Positions 17,376 through 26,920 of a stretch of DNA of 64,000 nucleotides are shown one piece after another (position 1 is the first letter of the stretch; the number at the start of each line of letters is the position of its first letter). Made by a program: the position numbers and the translations under genes. Source of the stretch: Pseudomonas phenolilytica (GTDB lineage: Bacteria > Pseudomonadota > Gammaproteobacteria > Pseudomonadales > Pseudomonadaceae); contig NZ_CP058908.1 in assembly GCF_021432765.1 (NCBI RefSeq), forward strand, positions 512,001-576,000. Reading direction: 5' to 3'. Below the pieces are notes generated by a model. The model was given only the letters and a program-made list of their open reading frames with translations, made no database searches and was not told where the DNA came from.

Positions 17376-18239
17376 TCATTCCTTGACCTGCATGTACTCC
17401 TCGGCCCAGACCACGTATTCGTCGGCGGTCGAGTACTTGACCGACAGCTGCGAGGCGTTGAGGTCCAGCGCATCGATCTGACGCTGCTCGCGCAGGCAGT
17501 CGTAGGTGGCCTTGATCGCGGCGAAGTAGGCGGCGTGGCCGTTGACCACGATGCGCACGCCGAGCGCGGCCAGGCGCGCGTTGTCACGCAGGTTGGGGTT
17601 GCCGTAGGTGACCAGCATCAACGGCCGGGTCAACTGGCTGGCGATGCTTTGCAGGTGGTCGAAGTCCTCGATGCCGACCAGACAGATCGCGTCGGCGCCG
17701 GCCTTCTCGTAGGCCTGGGCACGGGCAATCACTTCCTCGAAACCGATCACGCCGGCGTTGGTGCGGGCGATGATGGCCATCTGCGGATCGATCCGCGCCT
17801 CCAGCGCCGCGCGGATCTTGCCGACCGCCTCGAACATGCCGATCAGGTCGGTGGACTTGCGGCCGAATTTGGCCGGCAGAAGGGTGTCCTCGATGGTGAG
17901 GGCGGAGATGCCGGCACGTTCCAGGTCGGTCACCGTGCGCATGACGTTGAGCGCGTTGCCATAGCCGTGGTCGGCGTCGGCCAGCACCGGCAACTGGGCG
18001 ACCCGGCAGATGCGCGTGGCCTGCTCGACAAACTCGCTGAGGGTGATGAGGTTGAAGTCCGGGGCCGCGAGCACCTGCAGCGACGCCACCGAGCCGCCGA
18101 GGATGCCCACCTCGAAGCCGAGGTCGGCGGCGATGCGCGCCGACATCGGGTCGAACACCGAGGCGGTGTGGAAGCAGCGGTCAGCCGCGAGCAGCTGGCG
18201 GAAGTTCTTGCGCAGATCGTGGTGCGAGATTCGTAGCAT
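17376..18239 (-). CDS. Oxaloacetate decarboxylase (isocitrate lyase/PEP mutase superfamily)
   Basis: This 287-residue protein belongs to the isocitrate lyase/PEP mutase superfamily. From memory it closely resembles Pseudomonas aeruginosa PA4872, characterised as a Mg2+-dependent oxaloacetate decarboxylase. Recognisable segments are [18 protein letters not shown], the metal-binding [12 protein letters not shown] and [12 protein letters not shown]. The KKCGH loop of isocitrate lyase is absent. It would convert oxaloacetate to pyruvate and CO2 in the cytoplasm. An EamA transporter gene lies upstream on the same strand with a 141-bp gap. Confidence 0.88.
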   Translation of the reverse strand: MLRISHHDLRKNFRQLLAADRCFHTASVFDPMSARIAADLGFEVGILGGSVASLQVLAAPDFNLITLSEFVEQATRICRVAQLPVLADADHGYGNALNVMRTVTDLERAGISALTIEDTLLPAKFGRKSTDLIGMFEAVGKIRAALEARIDPQMAIIARTNAGVIGFEEVIARAQAYEKAGADAICLVGIEDFDHLQSIASQLTRPLMLVTYGNPNLRDNARLAALGVRIVVNGHAAYFAAIKATYDCLREQRQIDALDLNASQLSVKYSTADEYVVWAEEYMQVKE

Positions 18240-18380
18240 TGTTGGTCACCTGGTCAAACAGCACGCAAAGGGGTCGGGTTGCCCCTGTCGAAACACCTTG
18301 TTGGAAGCTGTCCGCGGGGTCAAACGACACATTCGCTGAACCCCGCGGGAAAACCGCTCGCCGACGCCGCGAACGAACGC

Positions 18381-19247
18381 TCAGGCCGGCACCCGCCGCC
18401 GTTGTACGTAGGCCATGCCCAGCCCGCTGGCGATGATGATCGCCATGCCCAGCAGCGCGCCGCCGTCCGGTGCATGGCCGAAGGCGAAGAAGCCGACGAT
18501 GCCGGCGAAGACGATCTGTCCATAGGTGAACGGCGCCAGCATCGCGGCGCTGGCGTAGCGGAACGCCTGGGTCAGCAGCAGGTGGCCGAGCATCGCCATG
18601 CCGCCGAGCGCGGCCATCAGCGCGGCGTCGTGCAGGGTCGGCGTGCGCCAGTTGAACAGCACCAGCCCGCTCAGCACCACGCAGCCGACCAGGCTGGTGA
18701 GGTAGTTGCTGGTGACCGGATGCTCCGTGCCGGCGAGGCGACGGGTCACCTGCTGGTAGAGCGTGAACGACAGTGCGGCACCAAGCGGCAGCAGCGCGGC
18801 CGGCGTGAACAGCGCCGAGCCCGGTCGCACGATGATCAGCACGCCGAGCAGGCCGAAGCCGAGGGCGATCCACTGGCTGCGGCCGATCCGCTCGCCGAGC
18901 AGCGCCGAGGCGATGGTGACCAGCACCGGCGTGAGGAAGATCACCGCGGTGGCCTCGGCCAGCGGGATGTAGTGCAGGCCGTTGATGAACAGCAGGCTGA
19001 CGCCAACCAGGCTCAGCCCGCGCAGCAACTGCGCCCCGGGCCGCCGGGTGCGCAGCACGCGCGGCCCCATGCGCGGCACGAACAGCAGCGTCATCAGCAC
19101 GGTCTGCGCGATGTAGCGCGCCCAGATCACCAAGAACACCGGGTACAGCCCGGACAGGTGCTTGGCCAGGCCGTCATGGCTGGCCAGCAGCAGGCCCGAG
19201 AGCAGAATCAGCAGAACCCCGTAGAGCGGGTGACGACCATCGTTCAA
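18381..19247 (-). CDS. DMT superfamily transporter, EamA family
   Basis: A 288-residue membrane protein with ten predicted spans in two repeated EamA halves. The first half has LASHDGLAKHLSGLYP and an AEATAVIFLTPVLVTI segment, and each half ends with a GVLIIVRPG-type strand. Members export amino acids or other small metabolites; the substrate cannot be read from sequence. It is divergent from a GNAT acetyltransferase gene and precedes oxaloacetate decarboxylase on the same strand. No obvious intrinsic terminator separates it from that gene, so partial readthrough is possible. Confidence 0.87.
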   Translation of the reverse strand: MNDGRHPLYGVLLILLSGLLLASHDGLAKHLSGLYPVFLVIWARYIAQTVLMTLLFVPRMGPRVLRTRRPGAQLLRGLSLVGVSLLFINGLHYIPLAEATAVIFLTPVLVTIASALLGERIGRSQWIALGFGLLGVLIIVRPGSALFTPAALLPLGAALSFTLYQQVTRRLAGTEHPVTSNYLTSLVGCVVLSGLVLFNWRTPTLHDAALMAALGGMAMLGHLLLTQAFRYASAAMLAPFTYGQIVFAGIVGFFAFGHAPDGGALLGMAIIIASGLGMAYVQRRRVPA

Positions 19248-19430
19248 GGCAACTTCCGAACAGCTGTTAGCAGGCTAAGCATTATGCCTGCCTCGGCCTC
19301 CGCGCGCAGGCGGAATTCGACCGGCGCGCCGCTGGCGGTCGCCTGACGGCCGAAACGCCGGACTTTTGCGCTATGATCGCGGCCTTTTGCCGGGCCGCAC
19401 GGCGTTTCGCGGTGTTTGAGCGTAGTCGAG

Positions 19431-19934
19431 ATGTATCAGTTGAGAGCGATGCAGGAGCGCGATATCCCTGCCGTCCTGGCGATCCAGGAAGAGTCTTATG
19501 CCGCCGCGGTGCTGGAAGACGAGGCGGTGATCCGTTCACGGCTGGCAGCCTGTCCGGAGCTGGCCTGGGTTGCCGAAGACGCCGAGGGCGTGTGTGCCTA
19601 CCTGTTCGCCTACCAGTCGCGACTCGGCAGGATCACCCCGCTGGACGGTGAGTTCGAGCCACATGCCGAGGCCGACTGCCTGTACCTGCACGACCTCGCC
19701 GTGGCGCGCCGCGCCGGCGGCCGCGGCATCGGCCCGGCGCTGGTGCGACGCAATCTGCAGCAGGCGCAGGCCGCCCGGCTGCGTTACTCGGCGCTGGTCT
19801 CGGTACAGGACTCCGCCGAATTCTGGTCGCGTCAGGGCTATCGCGCCCACGACGGGCTGGAACCGCAGCAGGCCGACAACCTCGCCAGCTACCCGATTCC
19901 GGCGCTGTACATGGTGCGCAACCTGCACCCTTGA
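19431..19934 (+). CDS. GNAT family N-acetyltransferase
   Basis: A 167-residue acetyltransferase. It opens MYQLRAMQERDIPAVLAIQE, has the acetyl-CoA loop as ARRAGGRGIGPALVRR, and ends with an aromatic C-terminal strand (EFWSRQGYRAHDG, then PIPALYMVRNL). The start codon ATG at 19431 follows a weak GAG. A TATGAT word at 19372-19377, in the gap from the divergent EamA gene, may be its -10 box. The acceptor substrate is unknown. The next gene downstream is convergent. Confidence 0.85.
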   Translation: MYQLRAMQERDIPAVLAIQEESYAAAVLEDEAVIRSRLAACPELAWVAEDAEGVCAYLFAYQSRLGRITPLDGEFEPHAEADCLYLHDLAVARRAGGRGIGPALVRRNLQQAQAARLRYSALVSVQDSAEFWSRQGYRAHDGLEPQQADNLASYPIPALYMVRNLHP

Positions 19935-19940
19935 GCGGCC

Positions 19941-20183
19941 TCAGGCGCTGGCGCGGCGCAGTGCCAGGCTGAGCCGGTCGACCACCTCGGCCCAGTCGGC
20001 ATCCTCGAGCAGCTCATCACGCAGAAAAGCCGCCTGGGCGGGGTTCCAGAACGGCGCGTCGGCCAGGCGCATGCTCTCCGGCAACGGCGCGTGCGTGTCG
20101 ATGAAGCGCCGGATCGAGGCATCGTCGTTGGGCAGGCCCAACTGCTCGAACAGGTTGTGGAAGGCGTGAATCGACTGTTCCAT
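19941..20183 (-). CDS. DUF2789 family protein
   Basis: An 80-residue soluble, acidic, mainly helical protein beginning MEQSIHAFHNLFEQLGLPND and containing ESMRLADAPFWNPAQAAFL, which is the DUF2789 signature as I recall it. GGAGG seven bases upstream of the ATG at 20183 fixes the start. It has no signal peptide or cofactor motif. It lies downstream of amn on the same strand after a 71-bp gap. The function is unknown. Confidence 0.82.
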   Translation of the reverse strand: MEQSIHAFHNLFEQLGLPNDDASIRRFIDTHAPLPESMRLADAPFWNPAQAAFLRDELLEDADWAEVVDRLSLALRRASA

Positions 20184-20254
20184 GTGAACCTCCGATGGCT
20201 GAAGCAGGAATGCGACGATCTTCAGTATCGTCCATTCCCGCCTCGGCGCACGGT

Positions 20255-21727
20255 TCAGCGGAACGGCGGTTCGTCGAAGCTGCGCAGCTTGCGCGAATGC
20301 AGCGAGTGCTGCTGGCTGCGCAGCAGGTCCAGCGCGGTGATGCCGATCTTCAGGTGCTGGCTCACGGCACGCTCGTAGAACGCATTGGCCGAGCCAGGCA
20401 GCTTGATCTCGCTGTGCAGCGGTTTGTCCGACACGCAGAGCAACGTGCCGTAGGGCACCCGCAGGCGATAGCCCTGGGCGGCGATGGTGCCGCTTTCCAT
20501 GTCCACCGCCACCGCGCGCGACAGGTTGATCAGCGGCCGCTCCTGCGCCCAACGCAGCTCCCAGTTGCGGTCGTCGTAAGTCAGCACGGTGCCGGTGCGC
20601 AGGCGTTTTTTCAGCGCCTCGCCCTTCTCGCCGGTGATCTGCGCCGCCGCTTCCTGCAGCGCCTGCTGCACCTCGGCCAGCGCCGGCAACGGGATGTGCG
20701 GCGGCAACACGCGGTCGAGGATGCCATCGCGGCGCATGTAGGCGTGCGCCAGCACGTAGTCGCCAATGGATTGCGACTGCCGCAGCCCGCCGCAGTGGCC
20801 GATCATCAGCCAGCAGTGCGGACGCAGCACCGCCAGGTGATCGGTGATGTTCTTGGCGTTGGACGGGCCGACACCGATGTTGATCAGGGTGACGCCGTGG
20901 CCGTCTTCGGCGATCAGGTGGTAGGCCGGCATCTGGTAACGGTGCCAGAGCACGCCGCCGATGATCGCCTGCGCCTCACCCTCCTCCATGCCGCGCTCGA
21001 TGACCACGTTGCCCGGCAGCACCATGCGCACGAAGCGGGTGTCGTCGCGCAGCATGTCGAGGCCGTGGCGGATGAACTGGTCGACGTAGCGGTGATAGTT
21101 GGTCAGCAGGATCCATGGTTGCACGTGGCGCCAGTCGCTGCCGGTGTAGTGCACCAGCCGACGCAGGGAGAAATCCACCCGCGCGCCGTCGAACAGCGCC
21201 AGCGGATACGGATCGGCATGCTCCCAGTCGTAGAGGCCGTCGGCGATGTCGTCGGTCGCCGCCGACAGATCGGTGCTGGGAAATACCCGCGCCAGCTCGG
21301 CCGCGGTCACGCCGCTGCCGGCCAGCTCGTCGCCCTGTTCGATGACGTACGGATAGGGAATGTTGCGCTCGCTGATGCCGACCTCGATCTTGACGTTGAA
21401 GTCGTGCATCAACGGCCGCAGCTGGTCGAGCAGGTAGGCGCGGAACGCCGCCGGATGGGTCACGGTGACGCTGTAGACGCCGGGCGCCTGCACCTTGGCG
21501 TAGGCGCGAGTGGAAGCCGGCACCTCGCCGTGGCATTCGTAGGTCAGACGCAGCTCCGGGTAGCGGAACAGATCGCGTTCTTCCGCGCTCGGCTCGGTGC
21601 GGTCGGCGACGTAGCGCTTGAGTGCCCGGTTGAGCGCAGCCGTGGCGCGCTGGTGAAGCTCGGCCAGGTGATCGACCGCGGCCTCGGCAGAACTGGCGAC
21701 GGTGAAACGCTGGGTATCGGGAGTCAT
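20255..21727 (-). CDS. amn: AMP nucleosidase
   Basis: A 490-residue enzyme that hydrolyses AMP to adenine and ribose 5-phosphate, controlling purine pools. The N-terminal Amn regulatory domain covers roughly the first 170 residues. The C-terminal half is a nucleoside-phosphorylase fold with PNP-like elements: GVGPSNAKNITDHLAVLRP, IGHCGGLRQSQSIGDYVLAH and VDMESGTIAAQGYR. The length matches the E. coli enzyme. The start at 21727 opens on MTPDTQRFTV with no competing methionine nearby. Confidence 0.94.
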   Translation of the reverse strand: MTPDTQRFTVASSAEAAVDHLAELHQRATAALNRALKRYVADRTEPSAEERDLFRYPELRLTYECHGEVPASTRAYAKVQAPGVYSVTVTHPAAFRAYLLDQLRPLMHDFNVKIEVGISERNIPYPYVIEQGDELAGSGVTAAELARVFPSTDLSAATDDIADGLYDWEHADPYPLALFDGARVDFSLRRLVHYTGSDWRHVQPWILLTNYHRYVDQFIRHGLDMLRDDTRFVRMVLPGNVVIERGMEEGEAQAIIGGVLWHRYQMPAYHLIAEDGHGVTLINIGVGPSNAKNITDHLAVLRPHCWLMIGHCGGLRQSQSIGDYVLAHAYMRRDGILDRVLPPHIPLPALAEVQQALQEAAAQITGEKGEALKKRLRTGTVLTYDDRNWELRWAQERPLINLSRAVAVDMESGTIAAQGYRLRVPYGTLLCVSDKPLHSEIKLPGSANAFYERAVSQHLKIGITALDLLRSQQHSLHSRKLRSFDEPPFR

Positions 21728-21824
21728 GCGGCAAGGTCCTGTCTGTGCGAATGGCAGTATCTTGGCCGGAATCCTTTACGAATGTACATGCCGGACGACC
21801 GCCACGGCGCCTGCGCGCAGGCAC

Positions 21825-21858
21825 AAAAAAACCGACGCCGGCTGCCCGGCATCGGTTT
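21825..21858 (-). terminator. Intrinsic terminator of the CoA-transferase gene
   Basis: On the minus strand a 13-bp stem with one mismatch (arms 21829-21841 and 21846-21858, 4-base loop) is followed by a run of seven T. It lies about 65 bp beyond the stop of the acetyl-CoA hydrolase gene and before amn on the same strand, separating the two transcripts. Confidence 0.85.
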
Positions 21859-21922
21859 CTTCGAGGGTTCCGACGGCGCTCGAAAAGTCGGGCGACCGCC
21901 GGTCCCGTCACTCAGCTGACAA

Positions 21923-23434
21923 TTACTTGTTCAGCTTCATGGTGCCGTGCTCGGCCAGGTGGGTGTGCCAGGAGAAGGCCTTCTCCAGCACGTGCGGGGT
22001 ATGACCGCCGCGCACCTTGGCCTCTTCCAGGTAATCCAGCGCCTGCTGCTTGTAATCGGGATGCATGCAGTTGGCGATGATGCGCTGGGCGGCTTCAGCC
22101 GGAGCCAGGCCACGCAGATCGGCATAACCCTGTTCGGTGATGATCACGTCGACGTCGTGGTTGGTGTGGTCGACGTGAGTCACGAACGGCACGACCGACG
22201 AGACGTTGCCGTTCTTCGCGGTGGAGGCGGTCACGAAGATGGTGATGCGGGCGTTGCGGGCGAAGTCACCCGAGCCGCCGATACCGTTCATCATGTGGGT
22301 GCCGCTGACGTGGGTGGAGTTCACGTTGCCGTAAATGTCCACTTCCAGCGCGGTGTTGAAGGAGATGATGCCCAGGCGACGGATGACTTCCGGGTGGTTG
22401 GAGATCTCCTGCGGACGGAACACCACCTTGCCGGCGTACTTGGCCATGTCCGAGGCGAGGTTTTCCACGCGCTTCTTCGACAGGGAGAACGCGGTACCGG
22501 CAGCGAACTTCACCACGCCGGCATCGATCAGGTCGAATACGCCGTCCTGCAGCACTTCGGAGGCCACGACCAGGTCCTTGAACTCGGACGTCTTCATGCC
22601 GTTCAGCACGGCGTTGGCCACGGAACCCACACCGGACTGCAGCGGCGCCAGGCTGTTGGTCAGGCGGCCGGATTTGACTTCGGCACGCAGGAAGTCCAAC
22701 AGATTGTCGGCGATCTTCTGGGTTTCTTCGTTCGGCTCGAACAGCGGCGATGGGATGTCCGGCTGGCTGGACAGCACGATGCCGCGCACCTTGGCCGGGT
22801 CGACCGGAATGCCGACGGTGCCGATACGGGTGCTGACGTCGAACACCGGGATGGCTTCGCGAGTGTTCTCGCCGGCAGGCCCCGGGATGTAGATGTCGTG
22901 CATGCCTTCGTATTCACGCGGAGCGGAGGTGTTCAGCTCGATGATCACGTGCTTGGCGGTCTGGACGAAGATCGGCGAGTTGCCCACCGAACCGGTCGGG
23001 ATGATCTGGCCGTCTTCGGTGATGGCAGCGGCTTCGATGATCGCGTAGTCGACCTGCGGCAGCACGCCCTGGCGGATCAGTTCGGCCATGTGCGACAGGT
23101 GCTGATCGATGTAGAGGATTTCGCCGGCGTTGATCTTTTTGCGCTGCACCGGGTTGCCCTGGTACGGAATACGCTTGTTGATGATGCCGGCTTCAGCCAT
23201 GGCCTGGTCGGCAGCCGGACCCATCGAGGCACCGGTGAACAGGTTGACCTTGAACTTCTCGTTCTGGCCACGCGCGGACAGGGCGCGCGGGAATTCCTTG
23301 GGCTCACCGAACAGGGTGAAACCGCTCATACCCAGCGTCATGCCGTCTTCGATCCACGACGCGGCCTCTTCTGCCGAGACAACCTTATCGAGAAACGCCG
23401 CGTTGCGAATGTACTTGTTTAGATCCGTTGCCAT
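21923..23434 (-). CDS. Acetyl-CoA hydrolase / succinyl-CoA:acetate CoA-transferase family protein
   Basis: A 503-residue CoA-transferase of the Ach1/Cat1 type. The N-terminal domain contains TLGMSGFTLFGEPKEFPRAL; the C-terminal domain has FNTALEVDIYGNVNSTHV, MNGIGGSGDFARNA, and the ITEQGYADLRGLAP motif. Such enzymes move CoA between acetate, succinate and propionate or hydrolyse acetyl-CoA, linking acetate use to the TCA cycle. The ATG at 23434 has AGAGGTG upstream and is preferred over one seven codons earlier. A clear terminator follows the gene, and a long spacer precedes it. Confidence 0.92.
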   Translation of the reverse strand: MATDLNKYIRNAAFLDKVVSAEEAASWIEDGMTLGMSGFTLFGEPKEFPRALSARGQNEKFKVNLFTGASMGPAADQAMAEAGIINKRIPYQGNPVQRKKINAGEILYIDQHLSHMAELIRQGVLPQVDYAIIEAAAITEDGQIIPTGSVGNSPIFVQTAKHVIIELNTSAPREYEGMHDIYIPGPAGENTREAIPVFDVSTRIGTVGIPVDPAKVRGIVLSSQPDIPSPLFEPNEETQKIADNLLDFLRAEVKSGRLTNSLAPLQSGVGSVANAVLNGMKTSEFKDLVVASEVLQDGVFDLIDAGVVKFAAGTAFSLSKKRVENLASDMAKYAGKVVFRPQEISNHPEVIRRLGIISFNTALEVDIYGNVNSTHVSGTHMMNGIGGSGDFARNARITIFVTASTAKNGNVSSVVPFVTHVDHTNHDVDVIITEQGYADLRGLAPAEAAQRIIANCMHPDYKQQALDYLEEAKVRGGHTPHVLEKAFSWHTHLAEHGTMKLNK

Positions 23435-23955
23435 GAATTCACCTCTGAAACTCATCGAATGCTCGTCCGTGAAAGCTCTGCATAGAATTAGCTAGAGCCT
23501 GACGAGGCATGGAGACGGCGGCTTCAAGTTCGGAGACAAAACGCCCATGTCTTTTGCCGCTCAATCCGTCGGAACCTCAAAAAATCATGCCGCGCTTGCA
23601 ACCCCGTAGTGTAGTCGCTCGCTTTATTCTAGGGTCTTCAGCTCGTTTGGCTGTTATACGAAGGTACTAGCAGGCCTACGGGACAAAGAGCCCAAAGCTG
23701 GTATAGACGGGGCATAAGTAACCGGCAAATCGGCCGGTCCGAGTCTGCTAGCACCGCCTTACAGCTGCGGCGCACTGTGCGCCAGCCACGCTCCGATAGC
23801 CAGCCCCAGCCGCCGGCCGCGTGCGGTAGAGCCGTGGCGCTTGGCGCTGGAGCGATAAAAAATCGCTCTTCACCAGCGGGCTCCCTGAACTACGTCGTCT
23901 TGATTCCACGCAGCCAAGCGCCGTTCACGACGCCCGCTGATGAGGCTAAAGCCGC
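23435..23955. other. 521-bp intergenic spacer, locally AT-richer
   Basis: No convincing gene lies here. It separates the CoA-transferase start from the stop of the EF-hand gene, both minus strand, so it should hold the promoter of the CoA-transferase. The part at about 23560-23700 is visibly richer in A and T than the rest of the window. A small inverted repeat, GAGCGAT (23850-23856) with ATCGCTC (23862-23868), has no T tract. I saw no consensus promoter pair and no tRNA-like cloverleaf. Confidence 0.6.
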
Positions 23956-25068
23956 TCAAACGGCCAGATCGACCTGCTGCACACTGCCCACCTGGCCATT
24001 CTCGAACAGAAACAACCCGGTGCTCCTGACCCGCCCTTCCAGTTGCTGCTGGGCGATCAGGTCGAAGTCACCATACGCACGCGCCAGACCGATGGCGCCG
24101 ACTCCGGCGGAGCGCAGATCAACCTGTTCGCCCGCGCCTTGCGCGTCCGGGCGCCACAGGCGGAGTTGCTCGAAGATGCTGTCACCTTCGTCAATGAAGC
24201 CGTTGCCGTCCTCGTCATACGCGCTCAGATCGGCGAAGCCATCGCCGGAGAGGGCGCCAAACAGCTCGCGACCGTCATCGACACGACCATTGCCATTGCG
24301 GTCCAGCGCCAGGAAGGCGCTGCCGGAGGCGAGACTGGCCAGGCTGTCGCGGTCACCGTCGGCATCCAGGTCGAAGCCGACGCGGTTGCTGGCATCCAGG
24401 CGTACCGGGCCGCCCCCGAGGTTGAGCACCAACGGGTCCTGCAATACCGCGCCAGCACGCATCGAAACGCTGTCGCTGCTGTAGTGCACGCTGAGCATTT
24501 CGAGACTGAGCCCGTACTGGATCGTGCGGCCGTCGGCGGTGTTGACCGTGCCGCTGGCGCTGACGCTCAGCGACTCGCCGCGCCATTCCTGCGCGCTGTA
24601 CTGGTAGTTCAGAAAATCGCCATTCCCAGTCGGCTCCACCTGCGGCATGGCACCGCCTGCAGATGGCGCCGCTGGCGCTGACATGGCCAGGCCCGCGGAG
24701 AGCCTGTCGAGGGTGGCGTCGATCTCTTCAACCTCGCGACCCAGCACGGCCAGCAACATACGCAGCTTGCGCAGGCTTTCTTCGTCGGGCGTGAAATCCA
24801 GGCTGTGTGCGCCGCTCTCCGTGGCGGCGGGAGCCGCTTGCGGCAGGCCGTCAGCCAGGCTCTCCAGCTGTTTCGACGAGATCACCGGACGGTCCTGGGC
24901 AAGAAGCACTTCGGCCCGGTTGGAGCTGCTCACTTCGCTGCGCTCATGCCGACTGATCTGCAACCGCTGGCCGCCACGCTGCATTTCCAGTGTCTCGTTG
25001 ACCTCGCGTCCTGCCGTGTAATGCCGCTCGGCACTCAACCCAAACTGTGCACTTGAGGTAATTCTCAT
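23956..25068 (-). CDS. EF-hand-type calcium-binding hypothetical protein
   Basis: A 370-residue protein with no signal peptide or membrane span. The N-terminal third is polar with a helical, probably coiled segment (EESLRKLRMLLAVLGREVE). The C-terminal half has three Asp-rich EF-hand-like loops, DLDADGDRDS, DRNGNGRVDDG and DEDGNGFIDEG, spaced about 35 residues apart. Similar Asp-loop proteins are scattered through Pseudomonas, Shewanella and Vibrio with no assigned function. The ATG at 25068 has GGAGGG seven bases upstream. It sits next to an AT-richer spacer. Calcium binding is inferred from the motifs only. Confidence 0.75.
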   Translation of the reverse strand: MRITSSAQFGLSAERHYTAGREVNETLEMQRGGQRLQISRHERSEVSSSNRAEVLLAQDRPVISSKQLESLADGLPQAAPAATESGAHSLDFTPDEESLRKLRMLLAVLGREVEEIDATLDRLSAGLAMSAPAAPSAGGAMPQVEPTGNGDFLNYQYSAQEWRGESLSVSASGTVNTADGRTIQYGLSLEMLSVHYSSDSVSMRAGAVLQDPLVLNLGGGPVRLDASNRVGFDLDADGDRDSLASLASGSAFLALDRNGNGRVDDGRELFGALSGDGFADLSAYDEDGNGFIDEGDSIFEQLRLWRPDAQGAGEQVDLRSAGVGAIGLARAYGDFDLIAQQQLEGRVRSTGLFLFENGQVGSVQQVDLAV

Positions 25069-25126
25069 GCTGCAACCCTCCGCTCGTCGCCACCATTTCG
25101 GCATCACTGAGCAAAAAGTTGAGCAA

Positions 25127-26773
25127 TTACCCCAAAGACGGGGCGCTGCGGCTTAGCAGCGCCTGGATATCGAGCCCCTTCGGCAAGGTGCCATAAACGC
25201 GCCCGCGTCCCTCCAGACGACTGGTGATAAACGCATCACTGACTGCAGAGTTACCCGCCTCCAGCAACAGCCCGGCCTGCAAGGCCACGGCAACATCCTC
25301 GGTGAGTTGGCGAGCGCGGTACTGGATATCGTCGGGATCGCGCAACGCCGTGCGAAGTCGCTCGATATGTAACTTCAGGCGCGCGTCGCCATGGCCGTCG
25401 CCGAGTACGTCGAACAGCGCGTCGAGCACACCGGCCTCCTTCGACATCGCACGCAGCACATCCAGGCACTGCACGTTGCCGGAGCCTTCCCAGATGGAGT
25501 TGACCGGCGCTTCGCGGTACAGGCGCGGCAGGATGGTTTCCTCGACGTAGCCGGCGCCGCCGAGGCATTCGCTGGCCTCGGCGATCATTTCCGGGGCGCG
25601 TTTGCAGATCCAGTACTTGCCGATGGCCGTGACCAGGCGAGCAAACTTGTCTTCACGCTCGTCATGGCGATTGTCCTGCGCGCGGCCCATGCGCAGCGTC
25701 AGCGCCAGCGCGGCTTCGCTCTCCAGCGCGAGGTCGGCCAGCACGTTGCGCATCAGCGGCTGCTCGATCAGCGCACGCCCGCCGACATGCCGGTAGGTGC
25801 AGTGATGCAGGGCCTGGGTCAGCGCCTGTCGCATCAGCGAGCTGGAGCCGATCATGCAGTCGAAGCGCGTCGAGGCGACCATCTCGATGATGGTCGGCAC
25901 GCCGCGCCCGTCCTCGCCGACCATCCAGGCCAGCGCACCGCGGTACTCCACCTCGCTGGAGGCGTTGGCCCAGTTGCCGAGCTTGTTCTTCAGTCGCTGA
26001 ATATAGAGCTGGTTGCGCGTGCCGTCCGGGCGATGGCGCGGCAGCAGGAAGCACGACAGGCCCTTGTCGGTCTGCGCCAGGGTGAGGAAGGCATCGCACA
26101 TCGGCGCCGAGCAGAACCACTTGTGGCCGACCAGTTCGTAGGGCTGGCCGGGGCCGCCGGCACCGACCGGAAACGCGCGGGTGCTGTTGGCGCGCACGTC
26201 GGTGCCGCCCTGTTTTTCGGTCATGGCCATGCCGATGGTGACGCCAGCCTTCTGCTCCATCGGCAGGTTACGCGGGTCGTACTCGGTGGCGAGGATTTTC
26301 GGCAGCCAGTGTTCGGCGAGATCCGGCTGCAGGCGCAGCGCCGGCACGCTGGCGTAGGTCATAGTCAGCGGGCAGCTGCTGCCCGCCTCGGCCTGATTGT
26401 GCAGATACATCAGCGCGGCGCGCGCCACCTGCGCACCGGGCTGCGGAGCGGTCCAGGGCAACGACGGAATGCCGTGGGCGATGGCCGTGCGCATCAGCTC
26501 GTGATAGGCCGGGTGAAATTCCACCACATCGATGCGATGGCCGTAGCGGTCGTGTGTGCGCAGCACCGGCCGGTTTTCGTTGGCGAGAAAGCCCGCCGTC
26601 ATTAACGGTCCGCCGGCAAGCGCGCCGTAGGCGTCCAGCCGGGCACCGGCCCAACCAGCGCCGAAGCGCTGCACCCACTGCCGCAGCGGTAGGTCGATGC
26701 GATAGAGATTGGCGCCGTCGAGCGGCGGCACCTGGTTGGTCACCTCATGGGTTTCGGCTGGCGGCAGGTTCAT
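25127..26773 (-). CDS. Acyl-CoA dehydrogenase, AidB type
   Basis: A 548-residue flavoprotein of the AidB/isovaleryl-CoA dehydrogenase-like branch. Family features are the N-terminal TNQVPPLDGANLYRIDLPL, the FAD-site MAMTEKQGGTDVRANST, and the SECLGGAGYVEETILPRLYR segment near the C terminus. AidB of E. coli is part of the alkylation response and binds DNA with weak dehydrogenase activity; this homologue could be a true catabolic enzyme. Length matches AidB (about 540). It lies downstream of the LadS-like kinase, 147 bp away, same strand. Confidence 0.9.
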   Translation of the reverse strand: MNLPPAETHEVTNQVPPLDGANLYRIDLPLRQWVQRFGAGWAGARLDAYGALAGGPLMTAGFLANENRPVLRTHDRYGHRIDVVEFHPAYHELMRTAIAHGIPSLPWTAPQPGAQVARAALMYLHNQAEAGSSCPLTMTYASVPALRLQPDLAEHWLPKILATEYDPRNLPMEQKAGVTIGMAMTEKQGGTDVRANSTRAFPVGAGGPGQPYELVGHKWFCSAPMCDAFLTLAQTDKGLSCFLLPRHRPDGTRNQLYIQRLKNKLGNWANASSEVEYRGALAWMVGEDGRGVPTIIEMVASTRFDCMIGSSSLMRQALTQALHHCTYRHVGGRALIEQPLMRNVLADLALESEAALALTLRMGRAQDNRHDEREDKFARLVTAIGKYWICKRAPEMIAEASECLGGAGYVEETILPRLYREAPVNSIWEGSGNVQCLDVLRAMSKEAGVLDALFDVLGDGHGDARLKLHIERLRTALRDPDDIQYRARQLTEDVAVALQAGLLLEAGNSAVSDAFITSRLEGRGRVYGTLPKGLDIQALLSRSAPSLG

Positions 26774-26920
26774 CGTGCATTCCTCGATCCGGTGACGGCA
26801 CGGCTCGCTGACAGGCCGAGCGCGCTTCTATGCAGGCGCCCTCAGGCGCGCTTGCTCAGCGGGAAGTGAAGCACGTCGATGGCGTGGCCGAGGCGCGGTA
26901 TCGGCCAAAAGCACCGCGTC

